Of a DNA stretch of 64,000 nucleotides, positions 55,165-62,756 are shown piece by piece. Below the pieces are notes generated by a model. That model was given only the letters and a program-made list of their open reading frames with translations, was not told the DNA's origin and did no database searches. How positions within the stretch are numbered: position 1 is the stretch's first letter; each line of letters opens with the position of its first letter. The translations under genes and the position numbers were made by a program. Location of the stretch: contig NZ_JAQOUE010000001.1 in the NCBI RefSeq assembly GCF_032191465.1, positions 186,001 through 250,000 of the forward strand, given 5' to 3'. This stretch comes from Candidatus Nitronereus thalassa (GTDB taxonomy: Bacteria > Nitrospirota > Nitrospiria > Nitrospirales > UBA8639).

Positions 55165-56349
55165 ATGTTTGATGGCTTCAATAGTTTTCCGGTTGGTCAA
55201 AAACGTATTCTCGGTTGGATGATTATTGGCATACTAATGTTTCCCGGCATGCTAGGTCAGGCCCATGCTGCGTTGCTGGAAGGGGTAATGTCAGAGTGGG
55301 AAGAACTTATCGCTGGAAAAGTTGCTGAAAAAGGCGAAAAACTTGTCACCGGGAATTTTTATACAGCTGAAAAGCCGAATGCCCATGGTCCGATCGGCAT
55401 GATGGGCGAGCATACCCATGACAAAGGCGAATTCATGTTTTCCTATCGATATATGCACATGTTCATGGAAGGGACAAGGAATGGCACCAATAGCATTTCA
55501 AATGCACAGGCGCGAGCGTTAGTACCAACTCCAGGCCCACCAGCGGTTGTTCCAACGTCCATGCTTATGGAAATGCATATGTTTGGATTTATGTATGGAT
55601 TGAATGATACCGTGACCCTTACTGCAATGGTTCCTTACCTTCGGAATACTATGAACCATGAAGCCGGGGCTACGTTTGCGACAAAGTTTACCACACGTTC
55701 CGAAGGTATTGGGGATATTCGGTTTGGAAGTCTTTGGCGTCTCTGGGCAGTTGAAGCCCCAAGTATTGGGGCCCATCGATTTCACGCAAACTTTGCGGTA
55801 AGTGTTCCGACTGGAGATACAGAGCCGCGAGACAAGACACCGGTCAGTAATCCATTTGCAACGTTTAGACTCCCGTTTCCAATGCACCTTGGCTCGGGAA
55901 CCTACGATTTGTATCCAGGGTTCACCTATGGTGGTGAAAAGGGAAGATCCTCATGGGGGTTTCAAAGCATTGGGACCATTCGACTTGGGAAAAATGCCCA
56001 AGGGTTTGCCAGGGGCGATGCGATTCAAGTCACTGCTTTTGGAGCATATGAAATTATAAAAAAATGGTTAAGTGGGTCGGTGCGTTTTGATTTTAACCAT
56101 TGGGACGATCATAGAGGGACCGACCCTGGCATTACTGGACAGGCTGGACCGCCCGTTCAGACTGCTATTCCCACCAGGTTAGGAGGGGAACGACTTGATG
56201 TATTAGGCGGGATCAATCTTCTCTTGCCAGAATTTATGGGATTTGAGACTCGGCTGGCTGTAGAAGGTGGTGTGCCTATTTATCAATGGTTACAAGGACA
56301 GCTTGAGACGGACTCAATCGTGACATTTGGGTGGCAAGGGGTTTACTAG
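55165..56349 (+). CDS. Outer membrane beta-barrel protein, transporter-like
   Basis: A protein of 394 residues with a signal peptide ending near GQAHA. The first mature part has MMGEHTHDKGEFMFSYRYMHMFMEG and LMEMHMFGFMYGLNDTVTL, rich in Met and His. Alternating strands, the SVPTG..DLYPGFTYGG pattern and a terminal aromatic (FGWQGVY) fit an outer-membrane barrel. Met/His richness suggests metal-ion handling, perhaps copper, but no family function is known. Confidence 0.7.
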   Translation: MFDGFNSFPVGQKRILGWMIIGILMFPGMLGQAHAALLEGVMSEWEELIAGKVAEKGEKLVTGNFYTAEKPNAHGPIGMMGEHTHDKGEFMFSYRYMHMFMEGTRNGTNSISNAQARALVPTPGPPAVVPTSMLMEMHMFGFMYGLNDTVTLTAMVPYLRNTMNHEAGATFATKFTTRSEGIGDIRFGSLWRLWAVEAPSIGAHRFHANFAVSVPTGDTEPRDKTPVSNPFATFRLPFPMHLGSGTYDLYPGFTYGGEKGRSSWGFQSIGTIRLGKNAQGFARGDAIQVTAFGAYEIIKKWLSGSVRFDFNHWDDHRGTDPGITGQAGPPVQTAIPTRLGGERLDVLGGINLLLPEFMGFETRLAVEGGVPIYQWLQGQLETDSIVTFGWQGVY

Positions 56350-56377
56350 GCACCACCTATTTCATGGAGGTATTGGA

Positions 56378-57199
56378 ATGAAAACAAGCTGGGACATATT
56401 GAGAAAAGCCCTCGTTTGTGCGGGGGTGGCATCCATTGTTTTTTTGTGGTCAAGTATGGGGTTGTCCTATGATGTGATAGATGTACACCATGGGGCGATG
56501 ATTGGGGGAACCGTGGAATTTCACGGAACGCCACCATCCCCACTCGTTTTTGAGGTCAACAAAGAGCCGGATGTCTGTGGGGAAATCCGAAGTCTCACGA
56601 AGGTGGACGTTCACCAGGGTCGTTTACGTGGCGCGGTGATTATATTGGAGGGCGTAGAACAGGGTAAGGCGTTCGAATCCCAAACGCTAACCGCGATGGC
56701 TCCGGGCGAGGGAGAATTTCGGTATGCCTCAGGTACCCGCCTGGATTTAAACGTACGCTTGAAAAATTGTAACTTTGGTCCCTTCACTGGCGTGGTCATG
56801 GCTGATCAAGTCGTCCAGTTTTCTAATCATGATCCTATAAAGCACACCTTGCACACCTATGTGCTGAAAGGAAAAAAAGCCAATATTCTCCGAACTTTGA
56901 ACACCCAAAATCTTGCTCCGCAATCAGACCTAGAGCAGACGTTTACACCAAAAAAACTAAAACATGGTCGCGTGGTTGCCTTAACTTGTGACCGCCACGA
57001 TTTTATGGAAAATTGGATGTATGTGGTGGAGTCGCCCTATTTTGCGATTTCTGATGAGGCAGGGAATTTCTCTATCGATCAGGTCCCGCAAGGCCAATAT
57101 GACTTGGTGGCTTGGCACCCTGTGTTAGGAAGCCAACGGCAAATAGTCAATGTTGATGAGAATGGGACTCTAAGGGTGAATTTTGAATTTAAGAAATAA
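56378..57199 (+). CDS. Cupredoxin-like periplasmic protein with carboxypeptidase-regulatory-like ends
   Basis: A protein of 273 residues from the ATG at 56378 with ATGGAGG in front. A signal peptide precedes an N-terminal domain (GAMIGGTVEFHGTPPSP... DVCGEIR), a cupredoxin-like section in which HTLHTYV, LTCDRHDFMENWMYV give a possible His-Cys-His-Met copper site, and a C-terminal beta-sandwich (SDEAGNFSIDQVPQGQYDLVAWHP) like carboxypeptidase regulatory domains. The gene starts 28 bp after the barrel gene and is probably cotranscribed with it. Confidence 0.68.
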   Translation: MKTSWDILRKALVCAGVASIVFLWSSMGLSYDVIDVHHGAMIGGTVEFHGTPPSPLVFEVNKEPDVCGEIRSLTKVDVHQGRLRGAVIILEGVEQGKAFESQTLTAMAPGEGEFRYASGTRLDLNVRLKNCNFGPFTGVVMADQVVQFSNHDPIKHTLHTYVLKGKKANILRTLNTQNLAPQSDLEQTFTPKKLKHGRVVALTCDRHDFMENWMYVVESPYFAISDEAGNFSIDQVPQGQYDLVAWHPVLGSQRQIVNVDENGTLRVNFEFKK

Positions 57200-57256
57200 G
57201 GGTTAATTTAGAGATGAGACTGAGTATCGTGGGTTTCTCTTGACCCATCCCCAGCA

Positions 57257-57685
57257 CTAGTCTCCGCCTGCGAAGGCGTCTTCGTCGAATTCTGGAATGA
57301 GCGATTCTTCAACTCCGAGCCCGCCTTGAAACGATTCTCGAATATCCAAAATTTGATTCAAGATTACAGACCCCTCCAGGGTCTTGCCAAACCGTTTTAG
57401 AAACTGGTTGCAGAGATGGAGCCCTTTTTTAAAATGACGAGAAATGGTTTCTTCGGTCACTTGTTGCCATGTGATATAAATCAAAAATTCTTGAAACCCT
57501 AGAGCATCGGGCAATTGCTCACCAATTTCTTGGAGACGTTCATAGGCCTGCTTAGCCTCAGATCCAGCGTCAGAGGAAAAGGTTTCTTCCGTCTCAGTGA
57601 TTTCCTCCTCAAAGTGACCTAACTCTCCATCAGCTTGGGCTCGTTGTAAGGCCTGTTGCGCTGCAATGGCAGGATCAAAATTCAT
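57257..57685 (-). CDS. Conserved hypothetical acidic protein
   Basis: A protein of 142 residues, helical and strongly acidic. It has no signal or membrane segment. The central FQEFLIYITWQQVTEETISRHFKKGLHLC stretch reads like a helical repeat of a TPR-type fold, but no family was identified. It is convergent with the cupredoxin-like gene. Confidence 0.5.
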   Translation of the reverse strand: MNFDPAIAAQQALQRAQADGELGHFEEEITETEETFSSDAGSEAKQAYERLQEIGEQLPDALGFQEFLIYITWQQVTEETISRHFKKGLHLCNQFLKRFGKTLEGSVILNQILDIRESFQGGLGVEESLIPEFDEDAFAGGD

Positions 57686-57805
57686 GGTTCTCCATTAGGA
57701 ACAATTTGAGTCATTATCAAAACTGACAGTCTCCTACTGTATCATCTTGCTCAATGTCTTGGATATAGCCTATACACTACAAGACGTCTGAAGAGAGGAA
57801 ATTTC

Positions 57806-59623
57806 ATGCCTGCGCTTATTCATTGTCAACAAATATCCAAATCCTTTGGGGTGAAGCAATTATTCTCCAACCTCACAATCGGTATTGAGGAGAAAGATCG
57901 TTTGGGAATTGTAGGCCCGAATGGCGCTGGAAAGTCTACTTTGCTTAAGATCATGGCGGGGTTGGAGACGGTGGATGAGGGAAACCTCACACGCCGCCAG
58001 CATCTTCGAGTCGCCTATGTGCCGCAAGAGGCAGAATTCACCGCGAATGCCACAGTGACAGAGGTGATTGAACAGGCAGGTGTGGCCTCGGGGTTGCCGT
58101 TCGAGGAATGCGTGATTCGTACTCAGGAGGTGTTGGGACGAACAGGGTTTGCCCATGGGGGGCTCCTTGTCGGGCCACTCTCCGGAGGATGGAAAAAACG
58201 ACTGGCTATTGCCTGCGGGTGGGTGCAGTCGCCGGATGTGATGCTCCTGGATGAGCCTACGAATCATCTAGATTTTGACGGCCTGTCATGGCTCGAATCC
58301 TTGATGGCACAAACCTCATGGCCTTGGGTGATGGTAAGCCATGATCGATGGTTGTTGGATCAAGCGGCGAATAAGGTGGCTGAAATTAATAGCCGCTATC
58401 CCGAGGGGCTCTTCCAAATTCAAGGAACGTATAGGGAATTTTTGGCTCAGCGAGAAGCCTATCAAGAGTCCCAAATGCAACAGGCCCAAGCCCTGGCCGG
58501 AAAAGTGCGACGTGAGGAAGAGTGGCTTCGTCGCGGACCCAAGGCCCGAACCACCAAAGCGAAGTATCGGGTGGACACGGCTCATGCTCTGCAAGCAGAA
58601 CTCGCGGAGACTAAGGCCAGGTTACGACAAGAACATACGGACATCGACTTTGTAGGTTCTGGAAGAAAAACCAAACAGTTGGTGGTGGCTGAACATCTTG
58701 ATAAGGCCTATAAATCGAATATCCTCTTCCAAGATTTTGAGTTGATCTTGTCTCCCGGAATGGCGGTCGGGCTTCTCGGGCATAATGGTTCCGGGAAATC
58801 CACGTTGCTCAAGTTGTTGGCCAAAGCCATTGAACCGGATCGCGGACGAGTGACCCATGCGGATGTATTGCAACTGGTCTATTTCGATCAGCATCGTGAA
58901 CAGCTCGATCCCAAAGAGACTCTGCGAAAGACGTTGTCGGATACCGGTCATACGGTCATGTATCGCGATCGTACCGTCCATCTTGCCGCATGGGCTAAGC
59001 GTTTCCGTTTCCAACCTGAACAGCTGGATTTGCCCATTGAACTGCTTTCCGGTGGGGAAAAGGCCCGAGCCTTGATTGCTCGACTGATGTTGCAGCCTGC
59101 AGATGTATTGATTGTCGACGAACCGACCAATGATTTGGATATTCCTACCCGTGAAGTGCTGGAAGAAAGTTTGCAGGAATTTCCAGGTGCCTTGGTGTTG
59201 GTCACGCATGATCGGTATATGTTGAACCGTGTGTGTACTCAATTTGTGGGGCTTGATGGGCAGGGAGGACATGGCCTGTTCGCCGAATACCAGCAATGGG
59301 AACGATGGCTTCGTCGCCAAATGCAAAGTTCTGAGCATTCTCAAGAGCAATCCCGCTCCACCAATGCCCGTTCAAAACGCTCTCAGAAAAAAACATTTAC
59401 CTATAAAGAACGACAAGAATATGATTCGTTGGAAGACACGATCCTTCAAGCGGAATCCTCGGTTGAGAAGTACCAGGCTCAACTTGAAGATCCGGCGGTC
59501 GTGGCGGATCATATTCGCTTGCAAGAGGCCTTTGACGCGCTGCAGCAGGCCAAGCACCGCGTGGAGCAGCTGTATGCCCGTTGGAGTGAGTTGGAAGCCA
59601 AGTTGCAAGGTGGACAAGTGTAA
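57806..59623 (+). CDS. uup: ABC-F family ATPase Uup
   Basis: A protein of 605 residues with two ABC domains on one chain and no membrane part: Walker A GPNGAGKST and GHNGSGKST, signatures LSGGWKKRLAIA and LSGGEKARALIARL, Walker B MLLDEPTNHLD and LIVDEPTNDLD. The linker between the domains is the ABC-F arm. A charged region and a C-terminal coiled coil (residues ~530-603) are Uup features. The protein acts on ribosomes or DNA structures. Confidence 0.93.
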   Translation: MPALIHCQQISKSFGVKQLFSNLTIGIEEKDRLGIVGPNGAGKSTLLKIMAGLETVDEGNLTRRQHLRVAYVPQEAEFTANATVTEVIEQAGVASGLPFEECVIRTQEVLGRTGFAHGGLLVGPLSGGWKKRLAIACGWVQSPDVMLLDEPTNHLDFDGLSWLESLMAQTSWPWVMVSHDRWLLDQAANKVAEINSRYPEGLFQIQGTYREFLAQREAYQESQMQQAQALAGKVRREEEWLRRGPKARTTKAKYRVDTAHALQAELAETKARLRQEHTDIDFVGSGRKTKQLVVAEHLDKAYKSNILFQDFELILSPGMAVGLLGHNGSGKSTLLKLLAKAIEPDRGRVTHADVLQLVYFDQHREQLDPKETLRKTLSDTGHTVMYRDRTVHLAAWAKRFRFQPEQLDLPIELLSGGEKARALIARLMLQPADVLIVDEPTNDLDIPTREVLEESLQEFPGALVLVTHDRYMLNRVCTQFVGLDGQGGHGLFAEYQQWERWLRRQMQSSEHSQEQSRSTNARSKRSQKKTFTYKERQEYDSLEDTILQAESSVEKYQAQLEDPAVVADHIRLQEAFDALQQAKHRVEQLYARWSELEAKLQGGQV

Positions 59624-59708
59624 ATCCTTCCGTGAATTTTTCTCCTGGTCACTCCTACGTGCGCCCCTAGAAAAAATTAATTTTCAGATTTTGATCCGTT
59701 ATGGTATC

Positions 59709-60266
59709 ATGAGCCTCATGAAAAATAGGAAGCTTGCCATAGTTTTTTTCTGGTGTCTGTTTACTCTGGGTTGTGCAACGGGGCCGACTCCAATCCCTGA
59801 AGCGCTTGCTCCCGAAATTGACAGAAGCCTGTCTTTTACTGAACTTCTCGAAAATACTGATTCCCATGTCGGAAAAGTTGTGGTGTTGGGTGGACAAGTT
59901 CTTCAAGCCAAGCGGCTTGCCGATGCCACACGTATCGAAGTCTTACAATTGCCCTTGAAAGATTCGGAAAGGCCAGCCTCACAACGAACTACTTCTCAAG
60001 GACGATTTCTCGCCTATGAGCAACAATTCCTCGACCCCGCAACTTTGGCCGATCAACCCCGCGTGACTATTGTAGGAGAGGTCACGGGGCTGGCCACGGC
60101 AAACCTTGATGAAACGGAATACCGTTATCCTACAATTGCCATCAAACACATGCATGTATGGGAAACCCCAAGGGAAGAATCACAGTCCGGCTTCGGTATT
60201 GGGGTAGGTCTTGGAGGGGGCGGTGGTGGCTTTGGCGGCGGTATTGGTATTGGAACCGGATTCTAA
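59709..60266 (+). CDS. Slp-family outer membrane lipoprotein
   Basis: A protein of 185 residues from the ATG at 59709 (another at 59718). The lipoprotein signal is MKNRKLAIVFFWCLFTLGC with Cys at the lipobox LGC. The centre resembles Slp/YeaY: SFTELLENTDSHVGKVVVLGGQVLQAK and DQPRVTIVGEVTG. The C-terminus is a pure Gly/Phe/Ile tail (GGGGGGFGGGIGIG). The role is unknown; the homologue Slp is a starvation-induced lipoprotein. Confidence 0.82.
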   Translation: MSLMKNRKLAIVFFWCLFTLGCATGPTPIPEALAPEIDRSLSFTELLENTDSHVGKVVVLGGQVLQAKRLADATRIEVLQLPLKDSERPASQRTTSQGRFLAYEQQFLDPATLADQPRVTIVGEVTGLATANLDETEYRYPTIAIKHMHVWETPREESQSGFGIGVGLGGGGGGFGGGIGIGTGF

Positions 60267-60349
60267 TATTAGTGACATGCCTTCTTTTTACTAGGCTTCG
60301 GCAGTTTTTCCTCTCTCAGATTTTTTCCATTCATCCTAATTCTTACAGC

Positions 60350-60826
60350 TCAATGTTCTGAATATTTTGGTGTGACGTCGCGCGAATGGAGGATGACCCC
60401 TTCGTTCGTAAAAGGCAGGGGGATGTCCTGTAGATGAAGAATGCCTTCTATTTGGTATGTAAGGTCCTTACCAGACGTGAGATGAAGAAGTTGACTCAAT
60501 ACCTCAAGTGTCGAGGTTGTGGTGTCGACCGTCAAAATGGCATCTCCCAGTCGTGGAATGGTGACGGCCTGACTCGCTAATCCTCTGGCAAGTTTTTTAT
60601 TGTTGAGACGGAGAGTGAAGTCCAATCCCGTGACATCTAAATCAAAGTTATTAGGGTTTCGGACGCGTAAATCAATCTGGACTCGTTGCTCAAAAATCGT
60701 GCCTCCCAGTGGTTTGATGTTGGCGACTAATACCTCTGGAGCTTCGGCCTGCATGAGAAGTGTGGCGCAACCTGAGGTGAAAAGGAGAAAGGTGGCGAGG
60801 AGCATATTCGGACTTAGCTTTTTCAT
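60350..60826 (-). CDS. LEA14-type (WHy domain) lipoprotein
   Basis: A protein of 158 residues from the ATG at 60826 (further in-frame starts at 60838 and 60862). The signal is MKKLSPNMLLATFLLFTSGC with lipobox TSGC. The mature domain resembles LEA type 2/WHy proteins: VDLRVRNPNNFDLDVTGLDFTLRLN is the diagnostic motif (given here as VRNPNNFDLDVTGLDFTLRL). Such proteins are linked to desiccation or hypersensitive response in plants. The bacterial role is unknown. Confidence 0.83.
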   Translation of the reverse strand: MKKLSPNMLLATFLLFTSGCATLLMQAEAPEVLVANIKPLGGTIFEQRVQIDLRVRNPNNFDLDVTGLDFTLRLNNKKLARGLASQAVTIPRLGDAILTVDTTTSTLEVLSQLLHLTSGKDLTYQIEGILHLQDIPLPFTNEGVILHSRDVTPKYSEH

Positions 60827-60917
60827 GCCCACGATCATACTGTTGAAATGCCTAGACGACAAGAAGAATTGAGGGGTGTCGAATTTAGGGAACAGTTGTT
60901 GTGGGAAACCGGGCAGA

Positions 60918-61364
60918 TTATTTTTCGAATGATTGCGGATATTGAATGAAGGTTTGCCACACGTCTTCGATGCATTTAAGAATTAACAGCCAATCCTGGC
61001 AATTCTCGGGTTTCTTAAAGAAAAAACACGTTCGATCAAAGGAATAAGCTTCCACGGTATCTTTATCGTCTTCGGATTGTGTAAGGACGACCAGGGGAAT
61101 GCTGGCCAGAGCCTGATCACTTTTAATGGCATTCAGCAATTCTCGCCCAGGCATTCCCGGCACATTCAAATTTAGAAAGATGACATCCGGTTTTGGAGCG
61201 TCGAGATAGGGATATTCTTGATGGAGAAAGGCTAGAGCATGATCCCCATCTTCAGCTTGTTCAATATTCACTGAAATGATTTGTCCGACTGTGATGGCTT
61301 CGTTGAGGCACTCAACTTCGTAACGGTCTTCCTCGACCATGAGAATGTTGATGTCACGTTTCAT
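60918..61364 (-). CDS. Single-domain response regulator lacking the phosphoacceptor aspartate
   Basis: A protein of 148 residues of the Rcp1 type. The acidic pocket is kept (VEEDRYEVE), as are T95 (LVVLTQSEDD) and the lysine pair KKPEN, but the phosphoacceptor position reads FLNLNVPGMPG, with N65 where Asp is normal. It has no output domain. It is probably not phosphorylated and may act as a constitutive or decoy receiver; this is inference. Confidence 0.85.
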   Translation of the reverse strand: MKRDINILMVEEDRYEVECLNEAITVGQIISVNIEQAEDGDHALAFLHQEYPYLDAPKPDVIFLNLNVPGMPGRELLNAIKSDQALASIPLVVLTQSEDDKDTVEAYSFDRTCFFFKKPENCQDWLLILKCIEDVWQTFIQYPQSFEK

Positions 61365-61585
61365 GGCGATATCACCAATTGCATCTATTTGCCGTCGTCA
61401 AGGTTAGGCACTTCTTGCTCGATAGTATTTTCGGTAGGCGTGTTTTTTACATGAAATATGGTTTCATCAAAAAGAAATAAACCCAAATGAGAGGAAAAAG
61501 CACCAACTGGTGCCTAGGTTGATAAGACCGTACCTCTGGAAATTTTTGAAATAAAAGCCAAGATCAAAAAGAAAGGATACTCCCA

Positions 61586-62521
61586 GTGCAGACGGAAATT
61601 TTTCAATCGTTGAAATATTGTCGAACTCTTCCTTCGATTCCGGTGTTGGCGATACAAATCCTTTCTCTATGCCAAGATCCCAAGGCTGACTCCAAAAAAA
61701 TGGCTGCATTAATTAGCCACGATCCGGCGTTTTCGGCCAAATTGCTCAGTTTAGCCAATTCAGGATTTTATGCACGGATACAACATCAGGTGACGAGTCT
61801 GACGCAAGGCGTGACTCTTTTGGGGCGAGAAGCGGTGGCCGTTCTCGCCTTTAGCTTTTCTTTATATCGAAATTTGCGTGGGGGTGAATTTGGCGCCTTT
61901 GATCACCAGCGGTTTTGGCGACGGTCGATTCTGGCCAGTATTGCGGGTCGGGCTCTAGCGAAACATACCTCCTTTGAAAATTATGAAGAGGTGTTTTTAG
62001 GGGCACTACTCCAAGACATTGGGATGTTAGCCTTAAGCGTGGTTTCACCGGATCTTTACCCTAAGGTTATCGCTGAGGCGGCTCATTGCCATCCTCGTTT
62101 GCAAGCCCTGGAAATTGAGCAATTTGGCGCAGACCATGCCGAAGTGGGAGCCTGGTTGGCGAAAGAGTGGCAATTGCCAGAGGTTTATCAAAAGGCCATA
62201 AGTGGAAGCCATCAATACCCTGGAGGAGAATTATCATGCCTCCAAGCTGAATGTGTAAAATATGTGGCGTTGTCTGGTGTCTTTGCCGATATCTGGTGTT
62301 GGTCGGATACTGAAAAGGCGGTGTGTGAAGCCATGGCAGCAATCACTGCCCTTTTAGATGAAGATGCCAATCTGTTGAATCCCATCTTGACGGAAATTGT
62401 CGAGAACATTCCGTTGATCTCGGCACTTTTTGAAATTGATCTTGGTGCTCCGGTCGAAGTGCAGCAGACATTTGAGCAGGCCCAAAAAATCCTTCTCAGT
62501 GAAAGCGTGGTTGAGTGCTGA
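61586..62521 (+). CDS. HDOD-domain signal transduction protein
   Basis: A protein of 311 residues from a GTG at 61586 behind GAAAGGATA. The N-terminal ~210 residues are an HDOD domain: LPSIPVLAIQILSLCQDPKADSKKMAALISHDPAFSAKLLSLANSGFY, the VTSLTQGVTLLGREAV block and AEVGAWLAKEWQLPEVYQKAI (quoted in parts: LPSIPVLAIQIL, LISHDPAFSAKLLSLANS). HDOD proteins are non-catalytic relatives of HD-GYP domains and act in signalling. The neighbouring receiver protein may be connected. Confidence 0.9.
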   Translation: MQTEIFQSLKYCRTLPSIPVLAIQILSLCQDPKADSKKMAALISHDPAFSAKLLSLANSGFYARIQHQVTSLTQGVTLLGREAVAVLAFSFSLYRNLRGGEFGAFDHQRFWRRSILASIAGRALAKHTSFENYEEVFLGALLQDIGMLALSVVSPDLYPKVIAEAAHCHPRLQALEIEQFGADHAEVGAWLAKEWQLPEVYQKAISGSHQYPGGELSCLQAECVKYVALSGVFADIWCWSDTEKAVCEAMAAITALLDEDANLLNPILTEIVENIPLISALFEIDLGAPVEVQQTFEQAQKILLSESVVEC

Positions 62522-62606
62522 TTATGGGGTCTTAGTAATACGCCTCTCCATTGTGTTTTTCATTGATCCACTGATCACATTTCTAACCACATAATATTAA
62601 ATCAAA

Positions 62607-62650
62607 AACTAAAAGGGAGGCCTGATCCAGATCGGGCCTCCCTTTTAGTT
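62607..62650. terminator. Bidirectional-type terminator hairpin
   Basis: AACTAAAAGGGAGGCC (62607-62622) pairs perfectly with GGCCTCCCTTTTAGTT (62635-62650). With A-run before and T-run after the stem, it can work in both directions. It separates the HDOD gene from the DUF1015 gene. Confidence 0.85.
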
Positions 62651-62756
62651 TCAATGTCGAACAATAGTGTCCGCGATTATGTAGGGTGGTAGGCGGTAGC
62701 TGTGGAAATATGCTATGGTGGCCTACAAAAATTTTTTGACATGAAAAGGAGATCTC

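Noticed and set aside
59229-59708. 160-codon N-terminal extension of the Slp lipoprotein frame
   Set aside because: It runs within the uup gene. The lipoprotein signal begins at the ATG at 59709 or 59718, so the extension is a shadow.
61507-61520. Short dyad GCACCA-AC-TGGTGC before the HDOD gene
   Set aside because: The stem is short with a 2-base loop and nothing links it to a promoter; left out as a feature.
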